Positions 7,406 through 17,180 of a stretch of DNA of 64,000 nucleotides are shown here, in pieces. Each line of letters starts with the position of its first letter. Positions within the stretch are counted from its first letter, which is position 1. Below the pieces are notes generated by a model. The model saw only the letters and a program-made list of their open reading frames with translations. It was not told the DNA's origin and ran no database searches. A program made the translations under genes and the position numbers. This DNA comes from JAGVSZ01 sp019137045 (GTDB lineage: Bacteria; Pseudomonadota; Gammaproteobacteria; Burkholderiales; SG8-39). The stretch lies in NCBI GenBank assembly GCA_046347635.1, contig JAXMFT010000006.1, positions 1-64,000 on the forward strand, given 5' to 3'.

Positions 7406-8272
7406 ATGCGAGATCTGAACTACCAGCTGAAGCTGCTCTGCCGCCGCAACCGCGACGGCAGCTTCGCCACCCGCGCCGACCGCGAGCGGATGCTCGCGCT
7501 CTTCGCGAACCAGCTCCACGAGATGGGCTTCCGGCGCCTGCGCGCCGAGAACCTCAAGCCCAAGCACATCGAGGCGCTCATCGAGCGCTGGAAGGCCGAG
7601 GCGATCGCCGCCGGGACGATGAAGAACCGGCTGGCGGTTCTGAGGTGGCTCGCCGAGAAGATCGGCAAGGAGAACATCGTCGCGCGGGAGAACGACGCTT
7701 ACGGCATCGAGCGGCGGCAGTTCGTCACCAACCAGGACAAGGGCAAGGACCTCGATCCCGCCCAGGTCGAGAAGGTGGCCTCCCCCTACGTCGCGATGTC
7801 CTTGCGACTCCAGGAAGCCTTCGGGCTGCGGCGGGAGGAGTCGCTGAAGATCCGCCCGGGCTGGGCCGACGAGGGCAATGCCCTGCGGCTCAAGGACTCG
7901 TGGACCAAGGGCGGACGGGAGCGGGTGATCCCGATCGGCACCCCCGAGCAGCGCGCGGTGCTGAACGAGGCGAAGCAGCTCGCCAAGGGCGGGAGCCTGA
8001 TCCCGGAGGGCTCGACCTACAAGGACCAGCTCAAGACCTTCCGGGCTGAGTGCAAGCGGGTCGGCATCAACGGCGTGCACGGCCTGCGCCACCGCTACGC
8101 CCAGGAGCGCTACTTCCAGAAGACCGGGTGGCAGTGCCCCGCGCGCGGCGGGCCGACGGCGAAGCAGCTCACGCCCGAGCAGCGATCGATTGACCAGCGC
8201 GCGCGGCTCGAGGTCTCGGCCGAGCTCGGGCACGGTCGCGGTCAGGTGACAGCGACCTACTTAGGTCGATGA
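7406..8272 (+). CDS. Tyrosine recombinase (integrase-domain protein)
   Basis: The 288-residue protein has an N-terminal DNA-binding domain (MRDLNYQLKLLCRRNRDGSFATR is cut here to MRDLNYQLKLL) typical of the phage-integrase N-domain family, then a tyrosine recombinase catalytic domain. Visible catalytic pieces are Arg in GLRREESLKIRPGW, HxxR in VHGLRHRYAQER, and GHGRGQVTATYLG with the probable His and nucleophilic Tyr close to the C-terminus. GAGGAGG at 7393-7399 is a good ribosome-binding site for ATG 7406. An excisionase-like gene follows after a few bases, so the three genes 7406-9576 look like one operon. It probably moves the surrounding element. Confidence 0.9.
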   Translation: MRDLNYQLKLLCRRNRDGSFATRADRERMLALFANQLHEMGFRRLRAENLKPKHIEALIERWKAEAIAAGTMKNRLAVLRWLAEKIGKENIVARENDAYGIERRQFVTNQDKGKDLDPAQVEKVASPYVAMSLRLQEAFGLRREESLKIRPGWADEGNALRLKDSWTKGGRERVIPIGTPEQRAVLNEAKQLAKGGSLIPEGSTYKDQLKTFRAECKRVGINGVHGLRHRYAQERYFQKTGWQCPARGGPTAKQLTPEQRSIDQRARLEVSAELGHGRGQVTATYLGR

Positions 8273-8281
8273 GGAGTGGCC

Positions 8282-8668
8282 ATGAAGATCCTCCCCCGCT
8301 TCATTCGTTTCCGCGACGCGCCGACCTACCTCGGCATGGACCGCAACCGCTTCAACGCCGAGGTCCGCGGCGATCTCACCGAGATCCCGATCGGCACCCA
8401 GGGCGTGGCTTTCGACCGGCTTGAACTGGACGCGTGGGCAGAGCAACATAAGTCCCGCAACGGGCGTCCCGGTCGAGCGAAAGGAGCTTCGATATGGGAC
8501 GCAAGAGAACGCCGGGCCTCGTCAACCGAGGCGGAGTCTGGCACGTCGACAAACGCATCGGGCGGAGGCGAATTTGCGAGAGCACTGGCTCAGCTTCACT
8601 CGAAGAAGCCGAGCGCTTCCTCGCCCGCCGCTCGGAGGAGATCCGCAATGCGAACATCTACGGGGTAA
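8282..8668 (+). CDS. Excisionase/AlpA-like DNA-binding protein
   Basis: The 128-residue product begins MKILPRFIRFRDAPTYLGM. Its first 60 residues read as a winged-helix-like DNA-binding domain (DRNRFNAEVRGDLTEIPIG, then VAFDRLELDAWAE) of the kind found beside integrases. The C-terminal half is Ser/Ala/Arg-rich and overlaps the next gene by about 175 bases in another frame. I recall the same overlap beside related integrases, so the tail may be real. GAGGAG lies just upstream, and a GTG at 8276 is an alternative start. The likely role is direction control of recombination or transcription of the integrase. Confidence 0.65.
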   Translation: MKILPRFIRFRDAPTYLGMDRNRFNAEVRGDLTEIPIGTQGVAFDRLELDAWAEQHKSRNGRPGRAKGASIWDARERRASSTEAESGTSTNASGGGEFARALAQLHSKKPSASSPAARRRSAMRTSTG

Positions 8669-9576
8669 GACCCGCGCGCACGTTCGAGCAGGCCGCGGCG
8701 AAGTACGTGCTGGAGAACGACCACAAGCGAAGTCTCGGTGACGACATCAGCCGGCTAAAGACGCTCATGCCCTCGATCGGCCAGATCACACTCGACAAGC
8801 TGCACAGCGGGACGTTGCAGCCCTGGCTCGTCGAGCGGAAGAAGGCGGGCGTTGCGGCCGGCACCATCAATCATGGTCTCAAGGTCGTTCGCCGGATCCT
8901 GAACCTCGCCGCGCAGGAGTGGCGCGACGACAACGGCCTCACCTGGCTCGCCTCGGCGCCCAAGATCAGGATGCTGCCGGACGTCGAAAAGCGCCAGCCC
9001 TACCCGCTGAGCTGGGACGAGCAGGCGCGCTTGTTCAAGGCGCTCCCGGACCACTTGGCGGCGATGGCGCTCTTCGCGGTGAACACCGGCTGTCGCGATC
9101 TCGAGGTGTGCGGACTGCGCTGGGACTGGGAGGTCCGGATCCCCGAGCTGGACACCTCGGTTTTCATCATTCCCGGGCAGCACGTAAAGAACGCGGAAGA
9201 TCGACTCGTCGTGCTCAACAAGATCGCAGCGTCGGTGGTCGAGGCGCAGCGCGGCAAGCACCCCACCCACGTCTTTGCGTACCAGGGGAAGCCGATCGCG
9301 CGGATGCTGAATTCGGGATGGCGGCGCGCTCGCAAGGCCACAGGGCTGCCGCAAGTGCGTGTGCACGACCTCAAGCACACGCTCGGGCGGCGGTTACGGG
9401 CGGCGGGCGTGAGCTTCGAGGATCGGCAGGACCTGCTCGGGCATCGCTCAGGCCGAATCACCACCCACTACTCCGCCCCGGAGCTCGCAAAACTCATCGA
9501 GGCGGCCGACCGGGTGTGTGAATGGCAGGAGCGGCGCCCGGCACTCGTCGTGTTGCGACGGCTGGCGGTCGCGTAG
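8494..9576 (+). CDS. Phage-type tyrosine integrase next to tRNA-Lys
   Basis: The 360-residue integrase has an N-terminal arm-type domain (GRKRTPGLVNRGGVWHVDKR), a SAM-like core-binding domain (about residues 60-165) and a catalytic domain. Arg of box I is seen in NTGCRDLEVCGLRW, box II in VHDLKHTLGRRLRAAG, and LLGHRSGRITTHYS carries the His and nucleophilic Tyr. Box II has Lys (HDLK) where most family members have Arg; I recall this variant in relatives, so activity is possible. The gene ends 69 bases from the 3' end of the tRNA-Lys gene, the usual place for an integrase whose attachment site is the tRNA end. Confidence 0.93.
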   Translation: MGRKRTPGLVNRGGVWHVDKRIGRRRICESTGSASLEEAERFLARRSEEIRNANIYGVRPARTFEQAAAKYVLENDHKRSLGDDISRLKTLMPSIGQITLDKLHSGTLQPWLVERKKAGVAAGTINHGLKVVRRILNLAAQEWRDDNGLTWLASAPKIRMLPDVEKRQPYPLSWDEQARLFKALPDHLAAMALFAVNTGCRDLEVCGLRWDWEVRIPELDTSVFIIPGQHVKNAEDRLVVLNKIAASVVEAQRGKHPTHVFAYQGKPIARMLNSGWRRARKATGLPQVRVHDLKHTLGRRLRAAGVSFEDRQDLLGHRSGRITTHYSAPELAKLIEAADRVCEWQERRPALVVLRRLAVA

Positions 9577-9645
9577 CCAGCTCACGCAAAACTCACGCAC
9601 GAAAGCAAGATGGCCACCGCACCGCGCGTAAGTGTCTGAAGGATC

Positions 9646-9721
9646 TGGTAGGGCGTGCAGGGGTCGAACCTGCGACCAACGGATTAAAAGTCCGCTGCTC
9701 TACCAACTGAGCTAACGCCCC
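9646..9721 (-). tRNA. tRNA-Lys (anticodon TTT)
   Basis: The minus strand folds as a full 76-nt cloverleaf with encoded CCA. Acceptor stem GGGGCGT pairs with ACGCCCT (one G-U at the end); U8, the D-arm GCTCAGTTGGTAGAGC, an anticodon loop reading CTTTTAA with TTT, and the T-arm GCAGG-TTCGACC-CCTGC are all present. The 3' end faces the integrase gene, so it is the likely integration site of the left-hand element. I found no second copy of the 3' end within the window. Confidence 0.97.
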
Positions 9722-9786
9722 GGGGAGGAGGCGGGATTCTACCGACCCGCCCTCGACGGGTCAACGCAGCGCAGCAATCGCCGCGC

Positions 9787-10902
9787 TCACCCCTCGCGCA
9801 TCATCCTCCAGTACTCGAACTTCATCGTCGCGGCGGCCCCCGCGACGATCGCGAGGAAGGTCGCGATCGATCCCAGCGCGAGCGTGGAGAAGCCGGTGAT
9901 GCCCTGCCCCACCGTGCAGCCGAGCGCGACGACGCCGCCGAAGCCCATGAGGATGCCCCCGGCGATGTGCCGCAGCATGTCGCCCGCGTCGCGGAACGCT
10001 TCCCACCGGAAGCTTCTCGACACGAGCGCGTACGTGGCCGACCCGACGATCACGCCGAGCGCCGAGGCGATGCCGAAGGTCACGATCTTCGACTTGTCGG
10101 TCCAGAACATGAGCAGCTCCAGCCCGAACGCCTGCGGCGCGACGAACGACAGCGACTCCATGCGCCCGGTGTTGGTCGCGACCCACGCTTCCTGCAGCGT
10201 GTCGGGATGCTCCTGCACGTAGCCGAGCTTCCCGCTCACGTACCAGCCGCCCACGATCACCAGCCCGACCACGATCCCGCCGAGCAGGGTGTCGAGCTGC
10301 CAGAACTCGCGCTTCATCAGCGCGAAGAGCGCGAGCGCGCCGCCGACGACTGCGGCCGCGAGGATGACCATGGTGCGGCGCTCGCCGCCGGACCAGCGCG
10401 CGAGCAGCGTGGGGAGGTCCTGCCCGCCCGCGAGCTGGACGCTCGCCGGCTCGAGCACGCCGACGCGCAACGCGCCGAAGAGCCCGCGCAGCGTCATGTA
10501 CGCGGCGATCGCCATGAACACCAGGACGACGAGCGACTTGAGGTTGCCGCCGCCGACGCGGATCAGCGTCTTCGACCCGCAGCCCGAACCGAGCGTCATT
10601 CCCACGCCGAACAGGAACCCGCCGACGACGTACGAGAGCCAGGTGAAGTTCGGCGTCGCGTAGATCGAGTTCGCGAGCTTGACGACCCCGGCGAGCTCGA
10701 GCGCGTTCGCGCCGAAGATCGCGACCGCGATCGCGAGCAGCCACATGCGCATGCGGTTCCAGTCGCCCATGTTGACGACGTCGGACACCGCGCCCATGGT
10801 GCAGAAGTTGGTCTTGTTGCCGACGAAACCGAACACGAAGGCGAGCAGGAAACCGCCCCACGCCACCGTCGGCGCGAGGCTCGCAGGATCGACTTCGTTC
10901 AT
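9787..10902 (-). CDS. YeeE/YedE-family inner-membrane sulfur transporter
   Basis: The 371-residue polytopic protein has about ten hydrophobic segments and the paired Cys motifs of the YeeE/YedE (TsuA-like) family: GNKTNFCTMGAVSD near residue 30, GVGMTLGSGCGSKT near 105, and ALGCTVGQGITGFS near 325. Its length fits the fused two-half form. Characterised relatives take up thiosulfate, with the Cys residues lining the path. GGGGGAGGG precedes the ATG. It stands alone between the tRNA and cpoB with no adjacent TusA-like or sulfurtransferase gene, so the substrate here is inferred. Confidence 0.88.
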   Translation of the reverse strand: MNEVDPASLAPTVAWGGFLLAFVFGFVGNKTNFCTMGAVSDVVNMGDWNRMRMWLLAIAVAIFGANALELAGVVKLANSIYATPNFTWLSYVVGGFLFGVGMTLGSGCGSKTLIRVGGGNLKSLVVLVFMAIAAYMTLRGLFGALRVGVLEPASVQLAGGQDLPTLLARWSGGERRTMVILAAAVVGGALALFALMKREFWQLDTLLGGIVVGLVIVGGWYVSGKLGYVQEHPDTLQEAWVATNTGRMESLSFVAPQAFGLELLMFWTDKSKIVTFGIASALGVIVGSATYALVSRSFRWEAFRDAGDMLRHIAGGILMGFGGVVALGCTVGQGITGFSTLALGSIATFLAIVAGAAATMKFEYWRMMREG

Positions 10903-10996
10903 TCGCCCTCCCCCAGGCCAAGGCCGGGCATTCTCGCCGACCGCTCCGCGCGCGCCAAGCGAATCCGCTTAGCGCCGGATAGCGAGGGTCTATCGC

Positions 10997-11731
10997 CTAT
11001 TTCTTCGACAGCCGCTGCTTCGCCTGCTCCGCCGCCGGGCTGCCGGGGTACTTCGAGACGAGCGTGCGCAGGGTGTTGCGCGCGCCGTTCGCGTCGCCCG
11101 CCTCCGCCTGGCTCGAGGCGATGTTGAGCAGCGCGTCGGGCGCCTTCGAGCTCTCGGGCCAGCCCGCCACCACCTTCTGCTGCGCGGCGATCGCGCTCTT
11201 GTAGTCGCGCAGCGCGTAGTGCGCGTTCCCGATCCAGTACTGCGCGGAGGGGGCGAGCGGGCTCTGCGGATAGGCGGTGAGGAACGCCTGCAGGCTCTGG
11301 ATCGCGGTGCCGTAGTTGTTCGCCTTGAACTGCGCGAGCCCGGCCTCGTACGCCTGCTGCTCGGCCGCGGCGGCCTGCGCCGCCTTGTCCTTGTCGGCCT
11401 GCCCCTGCTCGAGCTTGCGCAGGCGCGTGTCGAGGTCGACGTACAGGTCCTTCTGGCGCTTGTCGAGCCCGTCGATGCGGTTGGCGATCACCTCGAGCTG
11501 CCCGCGCAGGTTCGCGATGTCGTGACGCAGGCCGTCGATGAGGTTCGAGAGCTCGATCACCGCGCGCTTGTCGGTGATCTCGCGCTCGATGCGCGCGAGC
11601 GTCTGCTGCTGGACGTCGACGCGCTTCTGCAGTTCCGCCACGCTCTTGCGCGCCTCGTCGTCGCTGAACAGGGCGAGCGCCGGCAGCGGCGCCGCCAGCG
11701 CGAGCCAGAACAGGATGTGGTGAGCCTTCAT
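10997..11731 (-). CDS. cpoB: Tol-Pal periplasmic coordinator CpoB (YbgF)
   Basis: The 244-residue product has a Sec signal peptide (residues 1-20, cut near PALA-LF), an N-terminal trimerising coiled coil (about 25-105) and C-terminal TPR repeats (YEAGLAQFKANNYGTAIQS, YPQSPLAPSAQYWIGNAHY, and a third). CpoB links Tol-Pal constriction to PBP1b peptidoglycan synthesis in E. coli. It is the last gene of the tol-pal operon here, 39 bases after pal, as in most proteobacteria. Length and layout are normal. Confidence 0.95.
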   Translation of the reverse strand: MKAHHILFWLALAAPLPALALFSDDEARKSVAELQKRVDVQQQTLARIEREITDKRAVIELSNLIDGLRHDIANLRGQLEVIANRIDGLDKRQKDLYVDLDTRLRKLEQGQADKDKAAQAAAAEQQAYEAGLAQFKANNYGTAIQSLQAFLTAYPQSPLAPSAQYWIGNAHYALRDYKSAIAAQQKVVAGWPESSKAPDALLNIASSQAEAGDANGARNTLRTLVSKYPGSPAAEQAKQRLSKK

Positions 11732-11770
11732 CGCGCGCCCCTCCCGGCGCCGCCCCGCCGCGGCGCCGTG

Positions 11771-12322
11771 CTAGAACTGCCCGCCGTAGAGCATATCGTC
11801 CCGGCGCTGCTTGGCCCAGCACTCCTCGGACTGGTCGGTGCAGACCGGCTTCTCCTCGCCGAGGCTCACCGACTCGACCTGGCTGTCCTTCGCGCCGAGC
11901 AGGACGAGCCGCTTCTTGAGCGCGTCGGCGCGCCGCTGGCCGAGCGCCAGGTTGTACTCGCGGCTGCCGCGGTCGTCGGCGTTGCCCTGGATCAGCATCT
12001 TGGCGCCGGGATACTGGCGCAGGAACGCGCCGTGCGCCTCCACGATCGGCACGAACTCCGCCTTGATCGCGTCGGAGTCGAAGTCGAAGTAGATGCTGCG
12101 CTTGGAGAGGATGTTCTTGGGGTCGGTGAGCCGCGGGTCCTTGTTCGGGTCGCCGCCGATCGGCGTGGTCTCGATCGGCTGGCGCGTCACCGGGGCGGTG
12201 GTGCCCGTCGGCGCGCCCGACTTGCCCTCGTCGACCGGCGCCGGCGCCTGCTCCGAGTCCGGGGTGCTCGAGCAGGCGGCCAGGAACCCGGCGACCGCGA
12301 TGATGGCGAGGATTCGTTTCAT
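11771..12322 (-). CDS. pal: Peptidoglycan-associated lipoprotein Pal
   Basis: The 183-residue lipoprotein has a signal peptide with lipobox LAAC (Cys17), a Pro/Thr-rich linker, then an OmpA-like domain: IYFDFDSDAIK, the peptidoglycan-binding NADDRGSREYNLALGQRRAD, and a final RRDDMLYGGQF. Pal tethers the outer membrane to peptidoglycan and binds TolB. GGAGGAG precedes the ATG. It lies 14 bases downstream of tolB. An inserted acidic, Cys-bearing loop (CTDQSEECWAKQRR) near the end is also common in betaproteobacterial Pal. Confidence 0.96.
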   Translation of the reverse strand: MKRILAIIAVAGFLAACSSTPDSEQAPAPVDEGKSGAPTGTTAPVTRQPIETTPIGGDPNKDPRLTDPKNILSKRSIYFDFDSDAIKAEFVPIVEAHGAFLRQYPGAKMLIQGNADDRGSREYNLALGQRRADALKKRLVLLGAKDSQVESVSLGEEKPVCTDQSEECWAKQRRDDMLYGGQF

Positions 12323-12336
12323 GGGTGGCTCCTCCT

Positions 12337-13632
12337 TCAGTTGGCGGGGGCGGGACCCCAGGCGGGCTCGCGGACGTCCGCAGCCGGTATGGACAGGCGC
12401 TGCTTGACGCGCCCGTCGCTCGAGGTGGCCGCGAGCATGCCGCGCCCGCCCGCCTCGGTTGCGTAGAGGATCATCTTGCCGTTCGGCGCGAAGGTCGGCG
12501 ACTCGTCGCGGCTGCCGTCGGTCAGCGTCTGGACCTGCCGGGTCGCGAGGTCCATCACCGCCACCTGGAACCGGCCCCCGTTGCGCTGCACGAACGCGAG
12601 GGTCCTGCCGTCAGGGCTGGGCCGGGGCGACACGTTGTAGCCGCCCTCGAAGGTGACGCGCTGGACATCGCCCCCGGTGGCGGCGATGCGATAGATCTGC
12701 GGCGCGCCGCCGCGATCGGAGGTGAAGTAGATCCAGCGTCCGTCGGGCGAGAACCGCGGCTCGGTGTCGATCGCCGTCGAGCTGGTGAGCCGCCGCACGT
12801 TCGTGCCGTCGGCGTTCATCACGAAGAGCTGCGAGCCGCCGTCGCGCGAGAGCACCACCGCGAGGCTGCGGCCGTCGGGCGACCAGGCCGGCGCGCTGTT
12901 CGAGCCGCGGAAGGCCGCCACCGCCTGACGCTGCCCGGTCGCCAGGTTGTGCACGTACACCACCGGCTTCTTGGCTTCGAACGAGACGTAGGCGATGCGC
13001 GTGCCGTCGGGGGACCAGTTGGGGGACATGATCGGCTCGTTGGACGTCAGGGCCGTCTGCGGGTTCCCCCCGTCGGCGTCGGCGATCTGGAGCTGGTAGC
13101 GCGGCCCGCTCTTGACGACGTACGCGATGCGGGTCGAGAACACGCCCTTGTCGCCGGTGAGCTTCTCGTAGATGAAGTCGGCGATGCGGTGGGCAGTCGC
13201 GCGCGCCTGCTGGGGGGCGATGTTGTACGCGACGCCGCCGAGCGACTGCTGCTTCGGGACGTCATAGAGCTTGAAGCGCACGTCGTAGCGGCCGCCCGCG
13301 GCGGGATACACGCCGCCCGCCACCAGCGCGTCGGCGTTGCGGCTGCGCCAGGCGGCGAAGTCATTCGCCGTGAGACTGGTCGTGTCGTTTAGATTCTGCG
13401 GCCCGGTGTAGAGGGTGCGGAAGCGGCCGCTGCGCGCGAGATCCTTCTCGATCACGTCGCTCAGGACCTCGTCCTTCGGTCCGGTCCTGAGCTGCGCCTC
13501 GCCCTGGAACGGCGCGATCGCGATCGGGATCTGGTTGCCGCCGCCGCCCGTGATCTCGACGGTGAGCTGGGCCTGCGCGGCGCCTGCCGCGAGAGCGAGG
13601 CAGGCAGTGAGTGCACGGAGCGTTCGGTTCAA
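12337..13632 (-). CDS. tolB: Tol-Pal translocation protein TolB
   Basis: The 431-residue protein has a signal peptide ending AAGAAQAQ, an N-terminal mixed domain (about 22-165) and a six-bladed beta-propeller with repeated SPDG motifs (WSPDGTRIAYVSF, WSPDGRSLAVVLS, FSPDGRWIYFTSDRGG, PSPDGRTLAFVQR). It cycles between Pal and TolA in the periplasm. No ATG or GTG fits the signal peptide start; the first codon is TTG at 13632, directly followed by the Arg-containing n-region, so TTG initiation is likely. It sits between tolA and pal. Confidence 0.96.
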   Translation of the reverse strand: MNRTLRALTACLALAAGAAQAQLTVEITGGGGNQIPIAIAPFQGEAQLRTGPKDEVLSDVIEKDLARSGRFRTLYTGPQNLNDTTSLTANDFAAWRSRNADALVAGGVYPAAGGRYDVRFKLYDVPKQQSLGGVAYNIAPQQARATAHRIADFIYEKLTGDKGVFSTRIAYVVKSGPRYQLQIADADGGNPQTALTSNEPIMSPNWSPDGTRIAYVSFEAKKPVVYVHNLATGQRQAVAAFRGSNSAPAWSPDGRSLAVVLSRDGGSQLFVMNADGTNVRRLTSSTAIDTEPRFSPDGRWIYFTSDRGGAPQIYRIAATGGDVQRVTFEGGYNVSPRPSPDGRTLAFVQRNGGRFQVAVMDLATRQVQTLTDGSRDESPTFAPNGKMILYATEAGGRGMLAATSSDGRVKQRLSIPAADVREPAWGPAPAN

Positions 13633-13732
13633 GGCGTGGCGGGCTCGCTGCGTTGCGGGATTATACCGGGCGTCGCCCGGCGGGCGACGACGAAATCTGT
13701 CGCTCCGCGGCGACAGCGCCTGCGTCCCCCGC

Positions 13733-14581
13733 TCACTCGCGCGGGCGGAACTTCAGCTCGAGGCGCGCCTCGAAGGTCTCCCGCTTCTCGGGCAGCGGCA
13801 GCGGAGAGCTCTTGAGGATCGCGCGCTCCACCGCGTCGTCGTACGCGCGCGAGCCGCTCGACTTCTTCAGCTTCACCGCGAGCACGTCCCCGGTCGGCAG
13901 GAGCTGCACGTCGAAGACCGCCTCGGGGTTGCCCTGCAGGTCCGCGGGCAGGACGACGTTCGGGCGGATCTTGGCGCGGATGCGGTCGCCCCACTGCGCG
14001 CGCGCCGCGGGGTCGCCGGCGACCGGGGTCGCGCCGGTGGCGGGCGCGGCGGACTTCGGCGCGGCGCCGGCGAGCTCGCGCGCGAGCTCGGCCTGCATGC
14101 GCTTGCGCTCGGCCGCCTGGTCCTCGCGGCGCCGCTTCTCGGCGAGCTCCTTCTCCCTGCGCTCCTGCTCGGCCTTCGCCTTGAGCTCGTCCTCGCGCTT
14201 CTTCTTCGCCGCCTCCTCGTCGCGCCTCTTCTGCAGCGCCTCGTCCTCGCGCCGCTTCTTCTCCGCCTCCTCCTTGCGCTTCTTCTCCTGCTCGAGCGCG
14301 ATGTCGGGCTTGGGCTCCGGCTTCGGCTCCGCTTTCGGGGGCGGCGGCGGCTCCGGCTTCGGTTCGGGCTTCGGGGCGACCACCGGCGGCGGGGGCGGCG
14401 GCGCGGGACGCGGCGCCTCCACCGCGGGGAGCTGGCTCCACAGCTCGGCCACCACCGGCTCGGGCTGCTTGGTGCGCCAGCGGATGCCGAAGAAGAGCAC
14501 CAGCGCGAGCAGGACGTGCACGCCGACCGCGAGCGCCGCCGACGCGTTCGCCCCGGGGTCGCGGCGCTGCACCGCCTGCAT
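13733..14581 (-). CDS. tolA: TolA cell-envelope energy-transducing protein
   Basis: The 282-residue TolA has one N-terminal membrane helix (about 14-35), a Pro-rich stretch, a long charged helical domain II rich in Lys, Glu, Arg and Ala (about 90-175) and a compact C-terminal domain III (about 185-282, with GNPEAVFDVQLLPTGDVLAVK). It couples TolQR energy to Pal. The repeat domain is shorter than in E. coli, as is usual in betaproteobacteria. It starts two bases after the tolR stop. Confidence 0.94.
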   Translation of the reverse strand: MQAVQRRDPGANASAALAVGVHVLLALVLFFGIRWRTKQPEPVVAELWSQLPAVEAPRPAPPPPPPVVAPKPEPKPEPPPPPKAEPKPEPKPDIALEQEKKRKEEAEKKRREDEALQKRRDEEAAKKKREDELKAKAEQERREKELAEKRRREDQAAERKRMQAELARELAGAAPKSAAPATGATPVAGDPAARAQWGDRIRAKIRPNVVLPADLQGNPEAVFDVQLLPTGDVLAVKLKKSSGSRAYDDAVERAILKSSPLPLPEKRETFEARLELKFRPRE

Positions 14582-14583
14582 GC

Positions 14584-15009
14584 CTACCGCGCCTCGACCT
14601 GCGCCGGCTTCACCATCAGCCCGACGCGCTTCACCTGCGCGCGCTGCAGCTCGTCCATGACCTTGAGCACCGCCTCGTAGCGCACGTCCTTGTCGGCGGC
14701 GATGACGACCGGCTGCTCGGGGGACACCGCCTGCTTCTGGCGCACCGCGGTCACCAGCTGCGCCAGGCTCACGTTGCGCTCGACCGCCTGTCCCTTCACC
14801 CGCTCGCGCAGGAGCATCGACTGGTCGGCGCGGATCAGCACTTCCAGCGGCGCCTCGGGCGGCTGCGAGGCCTTGCCGACGCTCGGCAGCTCGACCAGCC
14901 CGGGGGACACGAGCGGTGCGGTCACCATGAAGATCACGAGCAGGACCAGCATCACGTCGACGTACGGCACGACGTTGATCTGGTTCATCAGCTTGCGCTG
15001 CCGGCCCAT
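14584..15009 (-). CDS. tolR: TolR (ExbD-like) proton-channel subunit
   Basis: The 141-residue product has one membrane helix containing the conserved Asp (NQINVVPYVDVMLVLLVIFM), followed by a periplasmic domain. The start is placed at ATG 15009 (MGRQRKLMNQI), five bases after tolQ; the longer upstream frame overlaps tolQ and lacks family sequence. The motor TolQ-TolR uses the proton gradient to drive TolA. Confidence 0.94.
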   Translation of the reverse strand: MGRQRKLMNQINVVPYVDVMLVLLVIFMVTAPLVSPGLVELPSVGKASQPPEAPLEVLIRADQSMLLRERVKGQAVERNVSLAQLVTAVRQKQAVSPEQPVVIAADKDVRYEAVLKVMDELQRAQVKRVGLMVKPAQVEAR

Positions 15010-15014
15010 CGCCG

Positions 15015-15692
15015 CTACCTCGCCGCCTGCCGCTGCAGGATGTTCGAGAACTCCTCCATGAAGCTCTCGAAGCGCACCGACAGGCGCTCGATGTCGTAGG
15101 AGTAGCGGTTGTAGGCGACCACCGCGGGGATCGCGGCGAACAGCCCGATCGCGGTCGCCACCAGCGCCTCGGCGATGCCCGGGGCCACCGCGGCGAGCGT
15201 CGCCTGAGCGACGTTCGCGAGCCCGCGGAACGAGTGCATGATCCCCCACACGGTGCCGAGCAGGCCGACGTAGGGGCTCACCGAGCCGACCGAGGCGAGG
15301 AAGGCGAGGTGCGACTCGAGGTGGTCCATCTCGCGCTGGTAGGTGGCGCGCATCGCGCGGCGCGCGCCGTCGACGAGGTCGCTCGCCTCGACCCGCTGCG
15401 TCTTGAGCTTCACGAAGTCGCGGAAGCCGGCCTCGAAGATGCGCTCGAGCGCGCCGGTCCGGTGGCGCGCGTTGACCGCGCTCTGGTAGAGCGCGTTCAG
15501 GTCCGGACGGCTCCAGAACGAGCGCTCGAACTCCTCGGTCTGCCGCCGGGTCTGCCGGATCGAGAACAGCTTGCGGAAGATGTAATACCAGGACATCAGC
15601 GACACGAACAGCAGCAGCACCATGATGGCCTGCACCGCCCAGCTGGCGTTGAGGATGAGGCTGAGGATCGACAGGTCCTGCGTCACGTTCAT
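15015..15692 (-). CDS. tolQ: TolQ (ExbB-like) proton-channel subunit
   Basis: The 225-residue protein has three membrane segments: about 18-38 (AIMVLLLFVSLMSWYYIF), and two in the second half (YVGLLGTVWGIMHSFRGLA and ALVATAIGLFAAIPAVVAYN) with the MotA/TolQ/ExbB family pattern. It is the scaffold of the TolQR motor. The start overlaps the ybgC stop by four bases. All features are regular. Confidence 0.96.
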   Translation of the reverse strand: MNVTQDLSILSLILNASWAVQAIMVLLLFVSLMSWYYIFRKLFSIRQTRRQTEEFERSFWSRPDLNALYQSAVNARHRTGALERIFEAGFRDFVKLKTQRVEASDLVDGARRAMRATYQREMDHLESHLAFLASVGSVSPYVGLLGTVWGIMHSFRGLANVAQATLAAVAPGIAEALVATAIGLFAAIPAVVAYNRYSYDIERLSVRFESFMEEFSNILQRQAAR

Positions 15693-16136
15693 GTGCGGAA
15701 TGTCTCCCTGAGGGCGTCGGGCAGCGCGACCGGGCGCAGGGTCTGCGGATGCACGCAGGCCGCCTTCACCCGCGCGCTGACGAGCGTCTCGTCGCCGCGC
15801 AGCACGCGCTGGTCGAAGTCGACGCGCACGCGTCCGGCGTGCGCGATGGCGGCGGTCGCGCGCAGCCGGTCGTTCAGCCGCGCGGGCTTATGGTAGTCGA
15901 CCGACAGCCCGTACACCATGAACAGGACCGAATGCCGCGCGACGAGCTCCGCGAGGTCGAGCCCGAGCGCGTGCAGGAGCTCGGTGCGCGCCGCTTCCAT
16001 GAAGTCGAGGTAGGTCCCGTGGTACACGACCCCGCCCGCGTCGGTGTGGTGGTAGTACACGCGCACCGGCCACGCGAACGTCCGGCCGTCCCAGTCGCCG
16101 GTATGAGCCTTGAACGCGTCCGCCCCGGGTTCGGGG

Positions 16137-16144
<8 letters not shown>
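15689..16144 (-). CDS. ybgC: Tol-Pal-associated acyl-CoA thioesterase YbgC
   Basis: The 151-residue hot-dog-fold protein contains the YbgC active site (RVYYHHTDAGGVVYHGTYLDFMEAART) with the catalytic Asp of the HxDAxGVVYH pattern near residue 36. Relatives hydrolyse short or long acyl-CoAs and interact with phospholipid synthesis. It overlaps the ruvB stop by eight bases and is followed by tolQ, so ruvB, ybgC and tol are one tight run. Confidence 0.94.

Positions 16145-17173
<1,029 letters not shown>

Positions 17174-17180
<7 letters not shown>

Noticed and set aside
9577..9645. Direct repeat of the tRNA-Lys 3' end as an attachment core
   Set aside because: The flanking bases were read against the left part of the window by eye and no matching copy was found.
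11219..12466. Long open frame of about 415 codons antisense to cpoB and pal
   Set aside because: High GC leaves long stop-free frames opposite real genes; its translation is Arg/Leu/Ala-rich without motifs, while the minus strand encodes clear CpoB and Pal.
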